Assembly (NCBI GenBank): GCA_036346255.1
Contig: CM070633.1
Span: 4,092,001-4,156,000, forward strand
Length of the DNA: 64,000 nt
Source of the DNA: Ampelocalamus luodianensis
Lineage: Eukaryota > Streptophyta > Magnoliopsida > Poales > Poaceae
Direction of reading: 5' to 3'
Shown: positions 11,807-25,000 of the stretch, piece after piece
Numbering within the stretch: the first letter of the stretch is position 1
Layout of the letters: every line of letters begins with the position of its first letter
Position numbers and translations under genes: made by a program
The notes under the pieces: generated by a model
The model's database searches: none
Told to the model about the DNA's origin: nothing
Seen by the model: the letters and a program-made list of their open reading frames with translations, nothing else

Positions 11807-13429
11807 TGTAACAACCTCAATTTTAATAAATAGTAATTATATGCATTTTATGAGCATACATAGCATTTTAGGTCACTTGCACAATTTATTGCATTTGAGC
11901 ATTTCAAATTTAAGTCAAACTTATAGTTTGAAAAAGAGAACTCCTTAAGAAAAACATATGTTCCTTACTTAAACCTCTGGTTAAACTTTTAAAGTTGATT
12001 TTGGTTATAGTCCACCAGATAGACCTAGCCGTGTGTCGTTAGAACTGACCCGAGCCACGTTCTTAGAGCTCACCCCAAACCCAGTCACACGCGGACCGTC
12101 CGATTTGCATCGTACCGTCCAGGGCGATCGTGTCATTCAGACCCCTAAACGCCTCGCGCAATCTGAGCCGTTCCTTTTTAATCGGACCGTGCCTTTCTCT
12201 TTCGTTCGAAACCTAAACACGCCTTGTCGCTGAGCCGTCCAATTCTAATCGGGTCGTCAGCATGTCTTGGAATGTTCGGACCTCCGAGAGCCCCACTTGA
12301 TCTGCGCTGTCCATATTCAATCCAACCGCGTGTTTCCTTTTTGAGGAACCTAATGCACGCAGGCCGTTTGATTTAAATTGGGCCATCCTCGTGGTTTTGG
12401 AACGTTCGGAGCCTCCAAGCGTCCGCGCGATCTGGACCACTCATTTTCAATCGGACAACGCAGCTTTCGTTCGTTTGAAACTTAAGCGCGCTTTGCGCAC
12501 AAGCTGTTGAATTTTAATCCAACCACCAGAGGAAGTGGAAACGTTTGGACCTCTGAATGCTCCACTCAATCTGGGTTGTCCATTCTAGATCGAACCGTCC
12601 ACATGGATTCGAAATGTTCGGACCTCCAAACAGTGTTTTCAATCCGGACCTTCGAATCTTGATCAGACCGTTCACATCTTTTCACTCTCGATCGCATCGT
12701 TGTGGCTGAGACTGACAGCCATGGCCCACTTGTAAGTATCTCAACTTCCTCTTCTCCACGACATTTCGCCAGCGCCGAGCATATCGACGTTGAGGTGGCG
12801 TTGTATCGTGTTTTCGCAGCATGCAATCGCCACTTGGCATCAAATTGTTGCCATTTTGCCGCGCACAAGCTTCCTCGTTCACTCTGGTGAAATGGCTATA
12901 AAAACCCTCATTCTCACTCTCAGCCAAATTGCTGCCGCAGTGATTTCTTCCTCATCTCCGGCATATCCTCTCTTCCTTATACTTTTGTTTATCTCTTAAT
13001 GCCTGTTCATCATGTTAATGGAAGCTTTTGGCATTGCTTGTAGATTGAGAACGCAAGCTTGTCCATTGGGTTGTCCAGAGCACGTCCGGAACGTCGCCAC
13101 TATGGATTTATTCGGTCGGTTTATCGGGAATTTGGATTTTCCCTATTTTCGGTCAACTTCGATTCCTTCATCCTCATTTCTCAACTGGTAAGTCAGTGTT
13201 CAATCACTTCTTTTCAGAGCCTCTAGGAGCTCTACTTAAGCTATCCTGACCACTTATTCCAATTGATTTGGCCTAGGTTATCTTGTCCGCGTGAAGCTCT
13301 CATCACTGTATTTTCAGTCATCATCGCCGGAGCTATCTCTTGGATCTCTGGCCATTTTTCTAATCTCAAGTATCTTGCCTTGTGAATATTTTTCAGTCGT
13401 TTAGCTCGCATTTAGTTGTACCACCTTCG

Positions 13430-13930
13430 ACCAGGTGTGGTCTCTTCATGACCTCCCTGGGATCTCTCTCTTTAGAGCACCTTCAGGACCTCCTTTCATC
13501 TGATCTTTACCGTCAAGACATCCCTTAAAATTTATCTTGACTGTCAAGACCTCCATTGAGATCATCTGACAGTCCAGACCTCCTTTGCTCTCTTCTTGAC
13601 TATCACGACCTCCTCAGGAGCACCCGCGTGAAAACATCGGGACCACTCAGGACCTCCTCTTTGGATCTCCTCTGTTGGGCCTTGTCCTCAGGACCTCCTC
13701 GTCCTCGAGACCACCTCACGTCTTTTCGGAGAGACCACCTCACGTCTTATCGTAGAGACCACCTCGCGTCTTTTTGCAAAGATCACACTCCTCAGTCGTT
13801 TTGCAAAGACCACCCTCACGACCTCCCTAGGTCACAATATCTCCACGATCACCTCCGTGATCCTCGGGACCTCTCCTTAGGACTTCTCCCCAGGACCTCT
13901 CTATGTTACTTCAGGACCTCCCCGTGGCAA
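13430..13930 (+). repeat. Degenerate GACCTCC-type minisatellite
   Basis: Irregular repeats around the core GGACCTCC/GACCACCTC at spacings of about 20-35 bases, including AGACCACCTCACGTCTT-like units at 13731-13775. The reverse-complement version (GGAGGTCCTG) occurs in the - strand sister copy at 49808-50130, so the array belongs to the element and not to the host. Confidence 0.7.
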
Positions 13931-14963
13931 CTGCCAATCTAGTGAAGCTATTTTTTTGTTTAGTATGCATCTTTTCACCATTTTGGTACTTTAAATTTTT
14001 GGTATTTATTTGTTGTTGTTATTTCTAGATTCTGAATTGCCCAACGAGAGTGAATATATTGCGGAGCAACTAGAGGGTGAACAAGTGGTTTATTACCAAG
14101 GCAAGCATCCTCTTGCACCATGTTGATCCCAGTTTTGATACTTTAGTATTTTGAAATGCAGTGATAACTGTGTGCATGCTATGTTGAAGTATCAATTATT
14201 TGAGTTTAGTTAGTTATATCCCAACCATTGCGGTTTACCTTTAATCTGTTCATACACTTGTGCTTAAAGAAGAAATCTCATGTTAGTAAAATGGTCTTTA
14301 GATAATTGCTTAGCCATGCAAGTCAGTAGAACATTAGTTGTTTGACAAGCTTATCTTGTCAGACCTGGGAAACACTTTTTGATTTATAACATTGGTTTCT
14401 TTGTTCAGTTTGGTTAAAACTGAAAGTTAAGTTAAGTTTGTTTGATAAAAATTTTAGTTTAGATCTGGACAAGTGGTTGCTAGTGATGGTGCCTTCGTGC
14501 ACGAGATTTGGAAAATGTGATAGTCTTGTCCGGATCGTTAAGGACCGAACTTTAACCTGACAATTTGAGTACCTTATGTACTTCCATACGCGGTGTATGG
14601 GCGCTGCTTGGTTAAGTAAGGGGAAGATCTTATTGAGTTGTAAAACTGGTGGTGTGATGACATATATGTGTTCCATCGCATATATGTTCGTAGGGCTCCG
14701 ATTGCAATTCTATATGTGCGGGTGAGCACAACTCTACTTTCTGTCATTTTAATTCCTATCAATTGGGTCGGCATTCCCATCACAACTTGTGTGCCCCGCT
14801 TAGCAGGCTCTATCAGAAACTTGTACTAAGCGGGATCAGGTCTCGCATGGGTGATTCAACTCAATAAGATGTTCTTGCTAAAAAATACTAGGTCTTGATT
14901 TCTCCGATCGGCATACCAAAGGAAGTGTGTTATTATCCAGAGGCTTACGGGCAAATCAAGTCA

Positions 14964-15036
14964 TGTGGGTAAAGATGTACACCCCTGCAGGGTTAAAACT
15001 ATTCAAATAGTCGTGTCCTTGGTTACGGACGACACT
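14964..15036 (+). other. Conserved palindrome block, copy 1
   Basis: Contains in order a GGGTA/TAC arm, CCCTGCAGGG, CTATTCAAATAG (14999-15010) and a GTCC...GGAC arm. The same order recurs in five other long-LTR copies (24657-24728, 44714-44786, 48055-48130, 53861-53935, 56963-57035). Function is unknown; a folded RNA segment is possible. Confidence 0.6.
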
Positions 15037-15840
15037 CATTTTGATGGACAACAAAGTATAGTTTCTGAAATTTTTTGTCATGGGAAATGTTTGGTGTGAA
15101 TTGGGTGATTCATGCTTGTTGTTTAGTCAGAGTGGGCAACCACTTTGACATTGTCGTGTTGTTGTTAATATTTTTGTATTTACTTGTTGTTTTAGTCCAA
15201 AACTTATTTATAAAATGACCTTTACAGAAATCAGTAAGTGTAGGATTAAGATTGTGTTGCTTTATGCAAAAAATTAACGCCATTACAACTTTCCTATTGT
15301 CAGCCTTAAGCACGTACAAATTCTAATCCTTTGGATAGGTTCTATTAAACACTTTCTTTTAATAGTTTTGTGTAAATCTTGCGAGTACCTTTTGTACTCA
15401 GGTGCTTTAACCACTTGTTGCAGGTGAGGACGATTATGTTTACGAACTACCTGTTAGCGCCGATCAGGGCGACGCTAACAAGTGATGCTATTTCTACCTC
15501 CACTCAGTTCCCGCGGGTGATAGGGCACACTTGGTGGTTCTTTTGCTGTTTATATTTGTTTCCACTGCAAAACTTTTGTTTAGTGGCTGCTGGCCACTTG
15601 TTTCTGTTGTACACCTTAGTCTTGTAAAATACTTTCAATAATAATGTATGACTGTGTACAATGTTGTTAGGATATATGCACATTAGTCTTTGATCTTGGG
15701 AACTAATGTGAGACACATATCCGGGAATCTGGCATTGTATTTGTTTCCTGTTAAAAATTATGCCTCTGGTATAATCTTTTAACTTGAAACCAATCCAATA
15801 CCAAGGGTCCCTATACATAGGCAGCAACAAACTCTAGATG

Positions 15841-16104
15841 TTGATGGGAAACGCGGGATAGTTGGAGGGAAGCATCGCACGTGAAGGGGAGCTCGGGCGG
15901 ACGCCCAACCATGCCCAAAGGGACGGTCTGCGCCCTGTCTGTAGTCATCGACCGCTCCAAGCCAACCCTAAAACCCTAACTTCTTGGCCATTTCGACGAA
16001 CCGCGAGCTAGGCCGCCACTGTCCTCCTCTATCCTGTATCCAGCAGCACCACCTTGCCCCCCCCCCAAAAAAAACCCCCAAAAACTCTGTATAGCTTGCC
16101 TATT
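15841..16104. other. Short GC-rich stretch between two long-LTR copies
   Basis: GC-rich sequence with a C-run/A-run at about 16058-16076. It could be a host or captured fragment. No product is recognisable. Confidence 0.3.
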
Positions 16105-16853
16105 GTGAGACCATTATAGACTTATGGTTACCCTATTAGTGCCTGGGAGGTCATGACAAGATTCTATTCTTAATTGACTTGGGCAGAACTATCATATTAT
16201 AAGCTCTCGTGTTCCATCCGCACCGACTACTTACCAACCTCCCAAGTCTAAAACAGCATTTGAGTTTTGTTTGGAAAATATCCTCTAATTTCAACATATG
16301 AGCCATTTCCATCTAATGACTGTCCAAATCCAGTTTCAGTGTTTGAATGATGTTAGGGCAAACTAATGTCTGCATGTTAATATGGACTTAGTGACTAATT
16401 AACTTTACCATTATTCCTAGGGTGACAAAGGCTAGTGTCCAAGATCAAGGAATGTAATTTACTAGCTCAATTAGCATTAAGGCATTAGCTACAAGCTAAT
16501 GACAACATAATTGCAAAAAAAGCATGTAATTTCATAATTTAAAACAATATAATTTACATTGAAAGTAGTAGAAGCAATATGATCGAAGTGTTGTCTTGGT
16601 TTGCTTAATGTTTTGATAATCTTGGTCTTCTTCTTGCTCCTTTAAGACTTCAAATTCTAATTACACAAAATACGATCGAATTGAAGAATGACTGAAAACA
16701 ACCAAATGAAACCAAATAAACTCAAAGGTAATCAAATAAATCCAAAGAGAATTCGAACCAACTCCAGTAAATCCCAACATTCATACATTTGGTATAAGGT
16801 CGTAGATTCAGAATTTAAATGAATTTAGGATCAGGAATTATTGGGTTCGGTGT

Positions 16854-16894
<41 letters not shown>

Positions 16895-19800
16895 AACTCT
16901 CGGAAGATTCGTCGGTGGAGCAATTACGGAAAAAGAGAGAGTAATCTCGGGAATACTCCTCTTAGGTCATTTGGATGTGAGAGATTACATTAACAGGTAG
17001 GACCTACTAATCTTTATTCATTACGAATTGTTCTTCTATTGGATGCGGATAACGGGAGGGGGGAGGTGATAGATGGAATCAACTCGACTTTGATTTGTTT
17101 GTGAATTACTATTGTTTTATTGAGGACATTTCATCATGACTCACACATGAGGTCAAGTTCATTTAACAATATCCTTCATTACTTTCTATTTATCAAGGAA
17201 GTTTCATGAGAGTTAGGCAAGACCTACGGACATCTACGAGGGTCCACATGATATACCGAGCAGCTCTAAATCAAATATTATTATTTAGAAATTACAGTGT
17301 GGGCTCTACATGTCATTTTCTTTTATAAGCAATCCTAATGGTTTTGAACCGACAAATTAGTGACTTACTAGCTAAGCAATTATTTTAAACAAAACCAATG
17401 ATGGGAGGGCTCACTTGCATGTGGCTATCCAACTTCCTATTTAATTTCTCTCTAAATTACTAATGGGTTCATGTGTCACACTAATGGATATTAACTAAAT
17501 ATTATTTTTGCAAATTAATAAGTGTTTCCTAAGTGTTAGTGACATACCATCGAGTTAATTTTCAGCCACCATATTTCCTCACGTGGCCATGCATACATAT
17601 GCAAATAATTATATTTTAACAAACTTCCTAATGGAGTTTGCACTTCTTAAACTAATTACTAATGACACACTAATTATTTACAATTAACATATAACTCTTA
17701 TTAATTTTTAATTGCCATCTAAAACTATTTAACCTAGATACTAATGGATCTTGAGACTATCACCTCTTAACACTCTTAACTATCCATGGTTAACATATAA
17801 CACTAACAAATTTTGTTTAATATTCTAATTAAGGGGGGGGGTCCTAGATGTAATTGGGTTATTAGCAAAACAATTACGTATAAATTAATTATAAATATAG
17901 TATTTAACTAAATATTATTATTACTAATTAATGTGTAGGTCCTACATGTCAATGACACATTAACAATCCCTAGTTAACTTTCAACTAAATTAATTATTTG
18001 TGGGGTTTATTTGTCATGGGGACAATTATATTTAAATAATTTTAAATAAACTAAAAATTCATATTTTTGTATTGTTAGGAAAGGTTTGAGTTTAGATAAT
18101 TTTATAAACAAAAAATAATCAAATTTGGAGTTAAAACGAGATAGGACGAGTTCTCCAAAGTTTAAATTCTGAAAAATCCCAAAAATATAAGAGGAGAAAG
18201 GGTATTCTCATTGGTAGTTGGGGTCCACTGATTTTTGTTTTATTTTTTAATTAAAAATTCTTACAGTGACTGACAAGAGGGCCCCAAGGCATTTTAATTT
18301 CTTTTCTAATTGAAAATAGCTACAATCAGTGACAGGTGGGACCACTAATGTTTTTATTTTCTATTTTAATTATTTCTCTAAAGTAAATTTATGAGTCACT
18401 GACAGGTGGGGCCATGGTACGTGTGAACTCGGTCCATGGGAGCAGTTCATGGGCCGAGGGCCCACATGTCAGTGGCATGCTCTATGGACCAGGCCTGCAC
18501 AATGTGTTTTAAAGGAGTAGGGCCCGCATGTCATAGAGTCATAACTTAATTTAGGTTTTAATTATATTTTATAATCCTGTTGGGCCCACATGTCAAACTA
18601 ATATTATCTCGTAATTAACTATTTACTAACTATGCCATTAACCATAATGACTAAGCTACAATGTTCTTCCCCCAAATCCGACCGAAACAGGGAAGGCCAC
18701 CATGGCCACGCTCGACCAAGCGCGACAGGTGGGCCGGTCCTTGAGGATGACTCAGAGCCCTAAAATGGGTTCTCGTGTCCTAGTGATACTAAGAATGGCG
18801 GTGGCGAGGACATAGATGGCCCGTGGTGGCGGCGATGACGAACTGGAGGCTAAAACGACAACTTGGTACGCGTATGAGCATCTACAACCCAATGGGGTTT
18901 TAATGGTACCACTCGCACAGCCCAGAGAGCTCGTGCGCGGCTTTCCATGGCAACCGATGCCGGAGACAAAGGGCTTCGATGTGGGGGCTAAGCACTACCC
19001 AACAACTCAACCTGACTAGCCCGTGAGCTTTGCCTAGCCCTAGAACGTAGGATGGCATAGTCACTTACTGGTTTGTGGCCGAGGTGGAGGATCTGGGTGG
19101 TGAAGGAGGTTGGCGCAACGACATCAATGTTGACGGTGCTAAGGAAGAAGACGACGATGCTCTGGGCGATTATAGAGAGTGAGGGAGGAAGAAGATGAGC
19201 GTGGGATGCATGGGAGTGATGCGATTGTGAAGGACATGACAGTGGTGGTCGAAGCTCACTGGAGGAGTTGGCACGACTCGTTGAGGAGGGACGGTGCGGT
19301 CGGCTTGGTCTACGGAGAGGAAGAAGACAACGCGGGTGGCGTCGATTCTGTGGGGAAGGAGACAGACCGAGATGAGGACGAGGTAGAGGGAGAAGACATG
19401 GGCCCGAAGTGCCAAGGAAGAGCGGTGGGGGCTCACCCGAGCGGTTGGAATAGCTCGGCGATGACGGTGGGGGCCAAAAGAGGAGTGTGAGCTCTCTGGC
19501 TCTCTTCTCGCTCTTTGGTGTGCAAGGGAGAAGGAGGAGGGAGAAGGATGCAGGCGGTGAGGCAAACTTAGCACGTGGCTTAAGTAGGCTGGAGGGAGCT
19601 CGCGCTGATAAAGCGGCCGTGATTCGTGTAGGGTGGCACTGGCAACGGACGCACGAGGCGAGCGACAGAGCGTGTTGTTGATGACACAGGTGCATGCGGC
19701 GTCTCATCGGAGCAGTTGGCGACGACGCGGGCTTGACGAGGGTACGATAGGACAACACGAGCCACAGTGTTGCCCAAGCGACGTGGGTTAGCGGGGTGGT

Positions 19801-20366
19801 TGGCCGCGTGCGTGGCCGGGAGCCGGCCGTGCTGGGTCGGGAGTAGCACGGAGGAAGAGCCTGAGTCAGTCGGTCGTGCTGGGCCAGGAGTAGTGCGGGG
19901 GCAGGCCAAGCGGTGCTGGGTCATGCTCAATCGAGAAAGGGAGAAGGAATCGAGCACGGCTGGGCCGGAGGGAGGGAAAGAAAGGTGGGCGTCTGGGGGG
20001 GGAAATAAGGAAAAAGGGGAGGGAAAAAGACAAAAAGGAAAAGGGAGTTGGGCTAGGCTGGCTGGAATTTTGGCCCAAACTAAATTTGAGGTTTTGAATC
20101 CCCTTTTTATTTCCTAGCTTTTAAATTTAAATTTCAATTGAAATATTTGATTTTGTGATTTGAATTCAAATATCATTTTAATTTAATTTCTAGTTTCTTG
20201 ACTTTAATCACTTTGCATTTTATTAGTTGATTTTTATATACTCGAAATACGACAACACTCCAAATAGTTAACTAAAAATTCAAAATAGCCCCATATACAT
20301 AAAAAGTTTTAAAAATTCCACATTTCCATGCTAGGGATTTTTTTGTTACAAAATTAGGGTGTTACA
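16105..20366 (-). mobile_element. Long LTR-like unit, copy 2 (- strand, left end uncertain)
   Basis: On the - strand it starts TGTAACACCC at 20366. It follows the family order at the start: AT-rich end, GC-rich section (about 18770-20060), GTGGGCCCACATGTCAGTG-type sequence (about 18230-18600), then a long AT-rich stretch. A TGTGAGACC-like left end is at about 16104, but its flank CCTAT does not match CTGAT at 20367-20371. The exon-like and palindrome blocks were not found, so it is diverged or truncated. The long - strand open frames near 19000-19760 look compositional. Confidence 0.4.
16857..16893. repeat. (GA)n microsatellite
   Basis: About 18 uninterrupted GA units inside the AT-rich part of long-LTR copy 2. 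Confidence 0.95.
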
Positions 20367-20394
20367 CTGATCCTCTCGCTTGTGGAGCCTGATG

Positions 20395-20735
20395 AACTCA
20401 TACCTTGCTGGATTAGTGAATTTTTGGATAAATGGCACTGTTGACGACCATAATAGCAAATATAGCCGCATCTCGACGTCAATGCCAAAAATGGTACCAC
20501 AGAGCTGCTGCCGCTCAACAGCTCGCCAAGTCCGGTCCCTAGGGGGTCGGACTCCTCCCCCGTGCGTGCCATGTGGCTAGTCCGCCACTGTGGGCCAGAC
20601 CTAGCTCGTCCGTGCCCCTGGGGGCCGGAGCTACTAGTCCGTGCCCTAGGGGTGCGATTTTGTTGAGGTTAGTGCCCTTGGGGCACGGTATTGCCGAGCA
20701 TAGTGCCCTTGGGGAACGATATTGTCCTCTGTCGC
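20395..20735 (+). repeat. Left arm of an inverted repeat around the PMD region
   Basis: This stretch matches the reverse complement of about 29033-29390. Shared pieces include CATAATAGCAAAT, GGACTCCTCCCCC, CATGTGGCTAGTCC and repeated GTGCCC...GGGGCACGG-type units. The pair encloses the plant-mobile-domain gene and looks like the long terminal inverted repeats of a Mutator-like transposon, but I could not define the exact ends or a 9-bp duplication. Confidence 0.55.
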
Positions 20736-20913
20736 CGCACCCGTGCCTGTATGGGAGGGAATCGATTCCCTCCCATCGCTTCCCTCCATCCCATCCATCA
20801 CATTGATGCCCCCAAGCATGCAAAGCCTCCCTCACATGCAAAAAACAGCCCATAGGAGGGAATCCAATTCCCTCCCGTCGCTTCGCGGTCGGCAGAAATT
20901 ACGTTCGTGTGGG

Positions 20914-20921
20914 TATAAATA
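20914..20921 (+). promoter_or_regulatory. TATA box inside the PMD-bearing element
   Basis: TATAAATA is followed by a CT-rich initiator-like stretch. It lies just inside the left inverted repeat and points toward the plant-mobile-domain pseudogene, so it is likely that gene's promoter. Confidence 0.5.
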
Positions 20922-21169
20922 CCGGTGTCGCTCTCGCTCACGCTCTTATTCTCATTCTCATTCTCCCTCGCTGTAGAGACATAGAGAGAATAGAGTGAGC
21001 GAGCGAGTTTCGATTTCGCTGTCGATTAAGGTGTATTTAGAGCAGTGCTTAGGGGTCGTATTAGTACAGAAAGTTCGATATCAAGATATGGTAATTTTTC
21101 TCCTATGCATTATGTTTATTAACTATCTAGTTAGTGCAAAATTAATTTAATCATAATTACTTGGTCTAA

Positions 21170-21840
21170 ATAATTTAGGCATAATTAATCACTCATAGTT
21201 AATTAGTCATAATTAGTTTATCGTAATTAATTATTGATAATTAATTAGTCATAGTTAATTAGTTCTGATTAATTAGCCATAATCAATTTAGTCGTAGTTA
21301 ACTAGTTGTAATTAATTTAGTCATAGTTAATTAGTCATAATGAATTAATCATAATTATTTAGGCCTAATTAATTTTATCATAATTAATTTAGTCATGGTT
21401 AATTAGGCATAACTAATTTAGTCATAGTTAATTAGTCATAATTAATTTAGTGATAGTTAATTAGTCATAATTAATTAGTAGTAATTAATTTAGTCATAAT
21501 TAATTAGTCGTAATTAATTTAGTCATAGTTAATTAGTCGTAATTAATTTAGTCATAATTAATTAGTCGTAATAATTTTCGTCTTAGTTAATTAGTCGTAA
21601 TTAATTTAGTCTTAGTTAATTAGTTGTAATTAATTTAGTCATAATTAATTAGTTGTAATTAATTTAGTCATAGTTAATTAGTTGTAATTAATTTATCATA
21701 ATTAATTAGTTATAATTAATTTAGTCATAGAAAATTAGTTGTAATTAATATATTGTAATTAAATTGTTCATAGTTAATTTATCATAATTAATTAGTCATA
21801 ATTAATTTAGTCTTAATTAACTTAGTCGTACTTAATTTTG
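21170..21840. repeat. AT-rich minisatellite (TTAATTAGTC units)
   Basis: About 670 bases of imperfect tandem repeats alternating TTAATTAGTCGTAA-like and TTAATTTAGTCATAG-like half-units, so a full unit is close to 29 bases. It lies between the TATA box at 20914 and the next GC-rich block and may be in a 5' intron. It is not CRISPR: there are no unique spacers. Confidence 0.9.
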
Positions 21841-22019
21841 TCATCATTTTATGTTCACAAATAATGTTGTAATATAGGCATCTTTCTATAGTTCATTTTG
21901 TTTTAATGCTTCGTTTCCATGTATTTTGGCATTCTATTTGTTCCAAATTGACTTGACATTTTATCTCTTGCAAGCCATACGTCTACCGGAGCTACTCGAA
22001 CTATTTTACAACGAACATC

Positions 22020-25000
22020 ACCGTTGCAAGTTGTAGATCACCGGACGTTACAAGTCCTTTTGATAGTCCTCTGCGCGCTCACTGCCCTGCGGCTACCTCG
22101 CGCCGGTGGAACTCCGCGCCTATTTAAGCTCCCGGATCCCCTTCTCCCTTTTTCGCACTCACTTGAGCTCAAGCGAGGCAAGCGTCTTCCGCTTTAGCCC
22201 CGAGCACCGTCGCGTCCCGGCCACTCCGGTGACCCCGAGCACCGGGACCCCATCGCGACCACCCGTGCACTCCACGGAGCAGGATCATCCACCAATTGGG
22301 TGGAACGCCACGAGTTGCGGCGCGCTTCTTCCCCAATTCGACGCCGCCGCGTTTCGTCCACCATTTCTTCAACGAGCCCCGGCTCGATTCCTTCCATTGT
22401 GAGCTTCTCCTCACTCTACTTAACCTTCCCGTATCACTCACTTGTCTTGATTTGCTCTCGGTGACCCCCACGGTGAAGCTCTTCGCATCGCCATTGGACT
22501 TCGTCGCCGGATGCTCGGCCATCCTCGCTTCCCGACCTCTCGTCACCTCGTGAGACCCGGGTGTGCTCACCCCTTTATTTTAGCTTCTTAGCTGCCGAAC
22601 CCGCCGCCCTTCTCTGTCTCCGCATGCTGTTCGCGATGCCGCGGCGCGACTCTGGCGCCTCACGCCTCGGGTCATCCGGAGGTCCTTGAGCCTTAGTGTA
22701 GCTAGGCGATCACCCATTGAGCTAGGCGTGTCGTATCGTCGTTGCCGTATCTCCCGTAGCACCTCCTCCGCCTCTCGCGTCGCGCCGCCTCTCTCGGTCT
22801 ACCTCAGCGAGGTTCAGGCCCCTCTAGATGCGCAATAGTGTTGCGGTTCCATTTTAGCCCTTGCGGCGTCGCCATGGCGATCCTCGCCGCGACACGCCGC
22901 AAACTTCGTTGTCGTAGCGACCACGTTGTCGGACGAACTCCATCAACGTCGCGCGACGTGGCTCTCTCGCGGCCGTCCGCCTCGAGATGAACGGTCAGCG
23001 GTCTTGCCTCCTACGCGCGTGTGTTTGAACCCCGGACGCTCTGAGCCGTCCGATTCAGAATCAACGGCTCGTATGCATCCACGTCATCTCTAGTTCAAAT
23101 GGATTCCAGAATAGGTTAAGTTCAAACTGAAATGGTTAAGGTACTTTAAAAATTCATAACTAATTCATATAAAATCCATTTTAGGTGTTTCAAATTTTGC
23201 TAGCTTTATTATGAACTGAACTTTAGTGTAAAAATGTTTAGAAGTTTAGTTCAGCCACAGAAATAGGATTTCAAAATTTGTTTAGAAATATACTTGAAAC
23301 TGTTAATTTAGAATTTGAATAATTTGTAAATTGCATAAGTTTGTGTAGATAGATCCTTTTTGGGTGAATCCAACTTTGTTGGCTTCCTCTATAAGTGAAC
23401 TAAGTGATAGCATAGGTTTTGTTCATGTTACTGTTTTTAAAATCTTTAGGATTACATTTTAAAAATGCTATTTAAAAGTCTTGTAAAAACCATAAGTTTT
23501 TAACCATAGCTCCAAATGACCTAAAATTTTACATGTAACCTTATAATACCAGTAGCTAACTACCATAAAAATGTCAGCTTCAAAATCACTCTAGAAAATA
23601 TTTTATGAACAGTACTAATTAAGTGTAGCATTTTGGCCAAAAATGAGTATTTAGATCATATCTTTTTCTTCACTAATCCTTTTTAGTTAGTTCTTGTTCC
23701 TAAGGTTAGATAGGACCTTAGACTACCTTGTGTATAAATTTCGTCGCATTTGGATAATTTTGCTTGCTCTTTTGTTTAAGTGTTGCTCGTCTTATTGGTT
23801 GTTCTCGTTTCTTTTTTGCTTTTCGCTTAGGCTTTGACATTTGCGGTAACCCCGAGAACGACCCTCAGCAGCCTATTGAGCAACAGCAGCCGCCAGGCAA
23901 GCAGTTTGATCATTCCCATTTGATCCCATTACTTTTAAAGTCTAATATTTTGTTTAACTTCTATGTATGCATTGCTATTTTGTTGTTAAATTGATTAGTT
24001 AATCCTCTAGTTGCATAATCTATAGGTAAATGTTTATCCTCTACTACCTGAGCCTAGGTTATTTGCTTTGATTAGAGTTCGTTGGATGAGCTCTTGTCAC
24101 TTAGTAGATTTCGAATAAATATTGCTTAGCCATGCCTAGATATCGGTAGTATTGGGCGATCATCGACTTAGTCGGTGATCTTGATCACACAAATGCTATT
24201 ATTATTCCATTATGTCTAACCCTTGTGTTTTACCAATTTGCAAATCAAAAACTGAAAACAAAAATTATATCTTGGTTTGGGCACAATGGTATGTTGGTGT
24301 GATCTGTTGGGTGTGAGTGGAATGGTGCTTAAGTCCCTAAGGACCGAGTTACTTGTGCCATTGATCCAAGCAATTGTTGCGTGCTAACCACGCGAGGGGG
24401 ATATGGAACCTCTCTTGACTAAGTACTTTGGGAGGTGTTAATTATGAGCTGGTCGGTGGGTGTGTTGAAACTGCGTGTGTGTGTCGTGGTGTTTAGAGGG
24501 GAGCATTAGCAGACCGGTTAGGCTGTCTAATGTGTCCTTCTCCCGTGGGTTGCGGCTCTTAATTAGCATCGTCCATTGGAAAGCGTCTTGTTAGACTTAG
24601 CCGTGCTGCATACCAAAGGAAGTATGCTAACCGTGGTGGTGGAAAGGCGGTCTATCGTGTGGGTACATTGGTACACCCTGCGGGGTTAAAACTATTCGAA
24701 TAGCCTCGTCCTAGGTTATGGACACGCTTGGTTATTTCCCGCAAGAACTAGACTACAACCTTTTAAAAACTTAAACTTGACATGGGTGGTATGAAGGGGG
24801 TACTTCATGCTATTGTTGTGGTGACTATGGGGATAGTCACTTCTAGGTTGGTGTTGTCATCTATCTATTGTTATAATTGTCTCTCTTTATTTGAACAATA
24901 AAGTTAATTGCACACTTGCTTTGGAATGTATTACCTTATTGCAAATGAAAACTTGCTTTATGCTAAAAATAAGTCCAGAGCCTCCTCCACTTAAATAAAG

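Larger units (their letters stand above)
11807..15840 (+). mobile_element. Long LTR-like unit, copy 1
   Basis: Starts TGTAACAACC at 11807. It shows the internal order shared by this family: AT-rich start; palindrome-rich GC section with repeats of the CCGTCCGAT and GTTCGGACCTCC type; TATAAAAA at 12897; GGACCTCC-type repeats; an exon-like block at 14029-14100; the palindrome block at 14964-15036; and a GAGTAC/GTACTC hairpin at 15383-15399. The right end is not clear. I found no matching target duplication, and the last about 150 bases resemble a truncated copia LTR. No gag or pol was seen. LTR of a gypsy-type element is an inference from the TG start and from sister copies with 5-bp duplications. 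Confidence 0.55.

Noticed and set aside
18988..19758. Long - strand open frame (256 codons) in GC-rich sequence
   Set aside because: It is Pro/Ser/Arg-rich, overlaps other open frames on both strands, has no domain, and lies in the GC-rich leader section of a long-LTR copy.
11807..20366. Copies 1 and 2 as the inverted ends of one large transposon
   Set aside because: The outer ends are inverted TGTAACA starts, but the flanks CACAG and CTGAT do not match. The interiors fit two tail-to-tail LTR-like units better.
21170..21840. Possible CRISPR-like array
   Set aside because: The repeats are contiguous, AT-rich and imperfect, without unique spacers, in a plant genome. It is a minisatellite.
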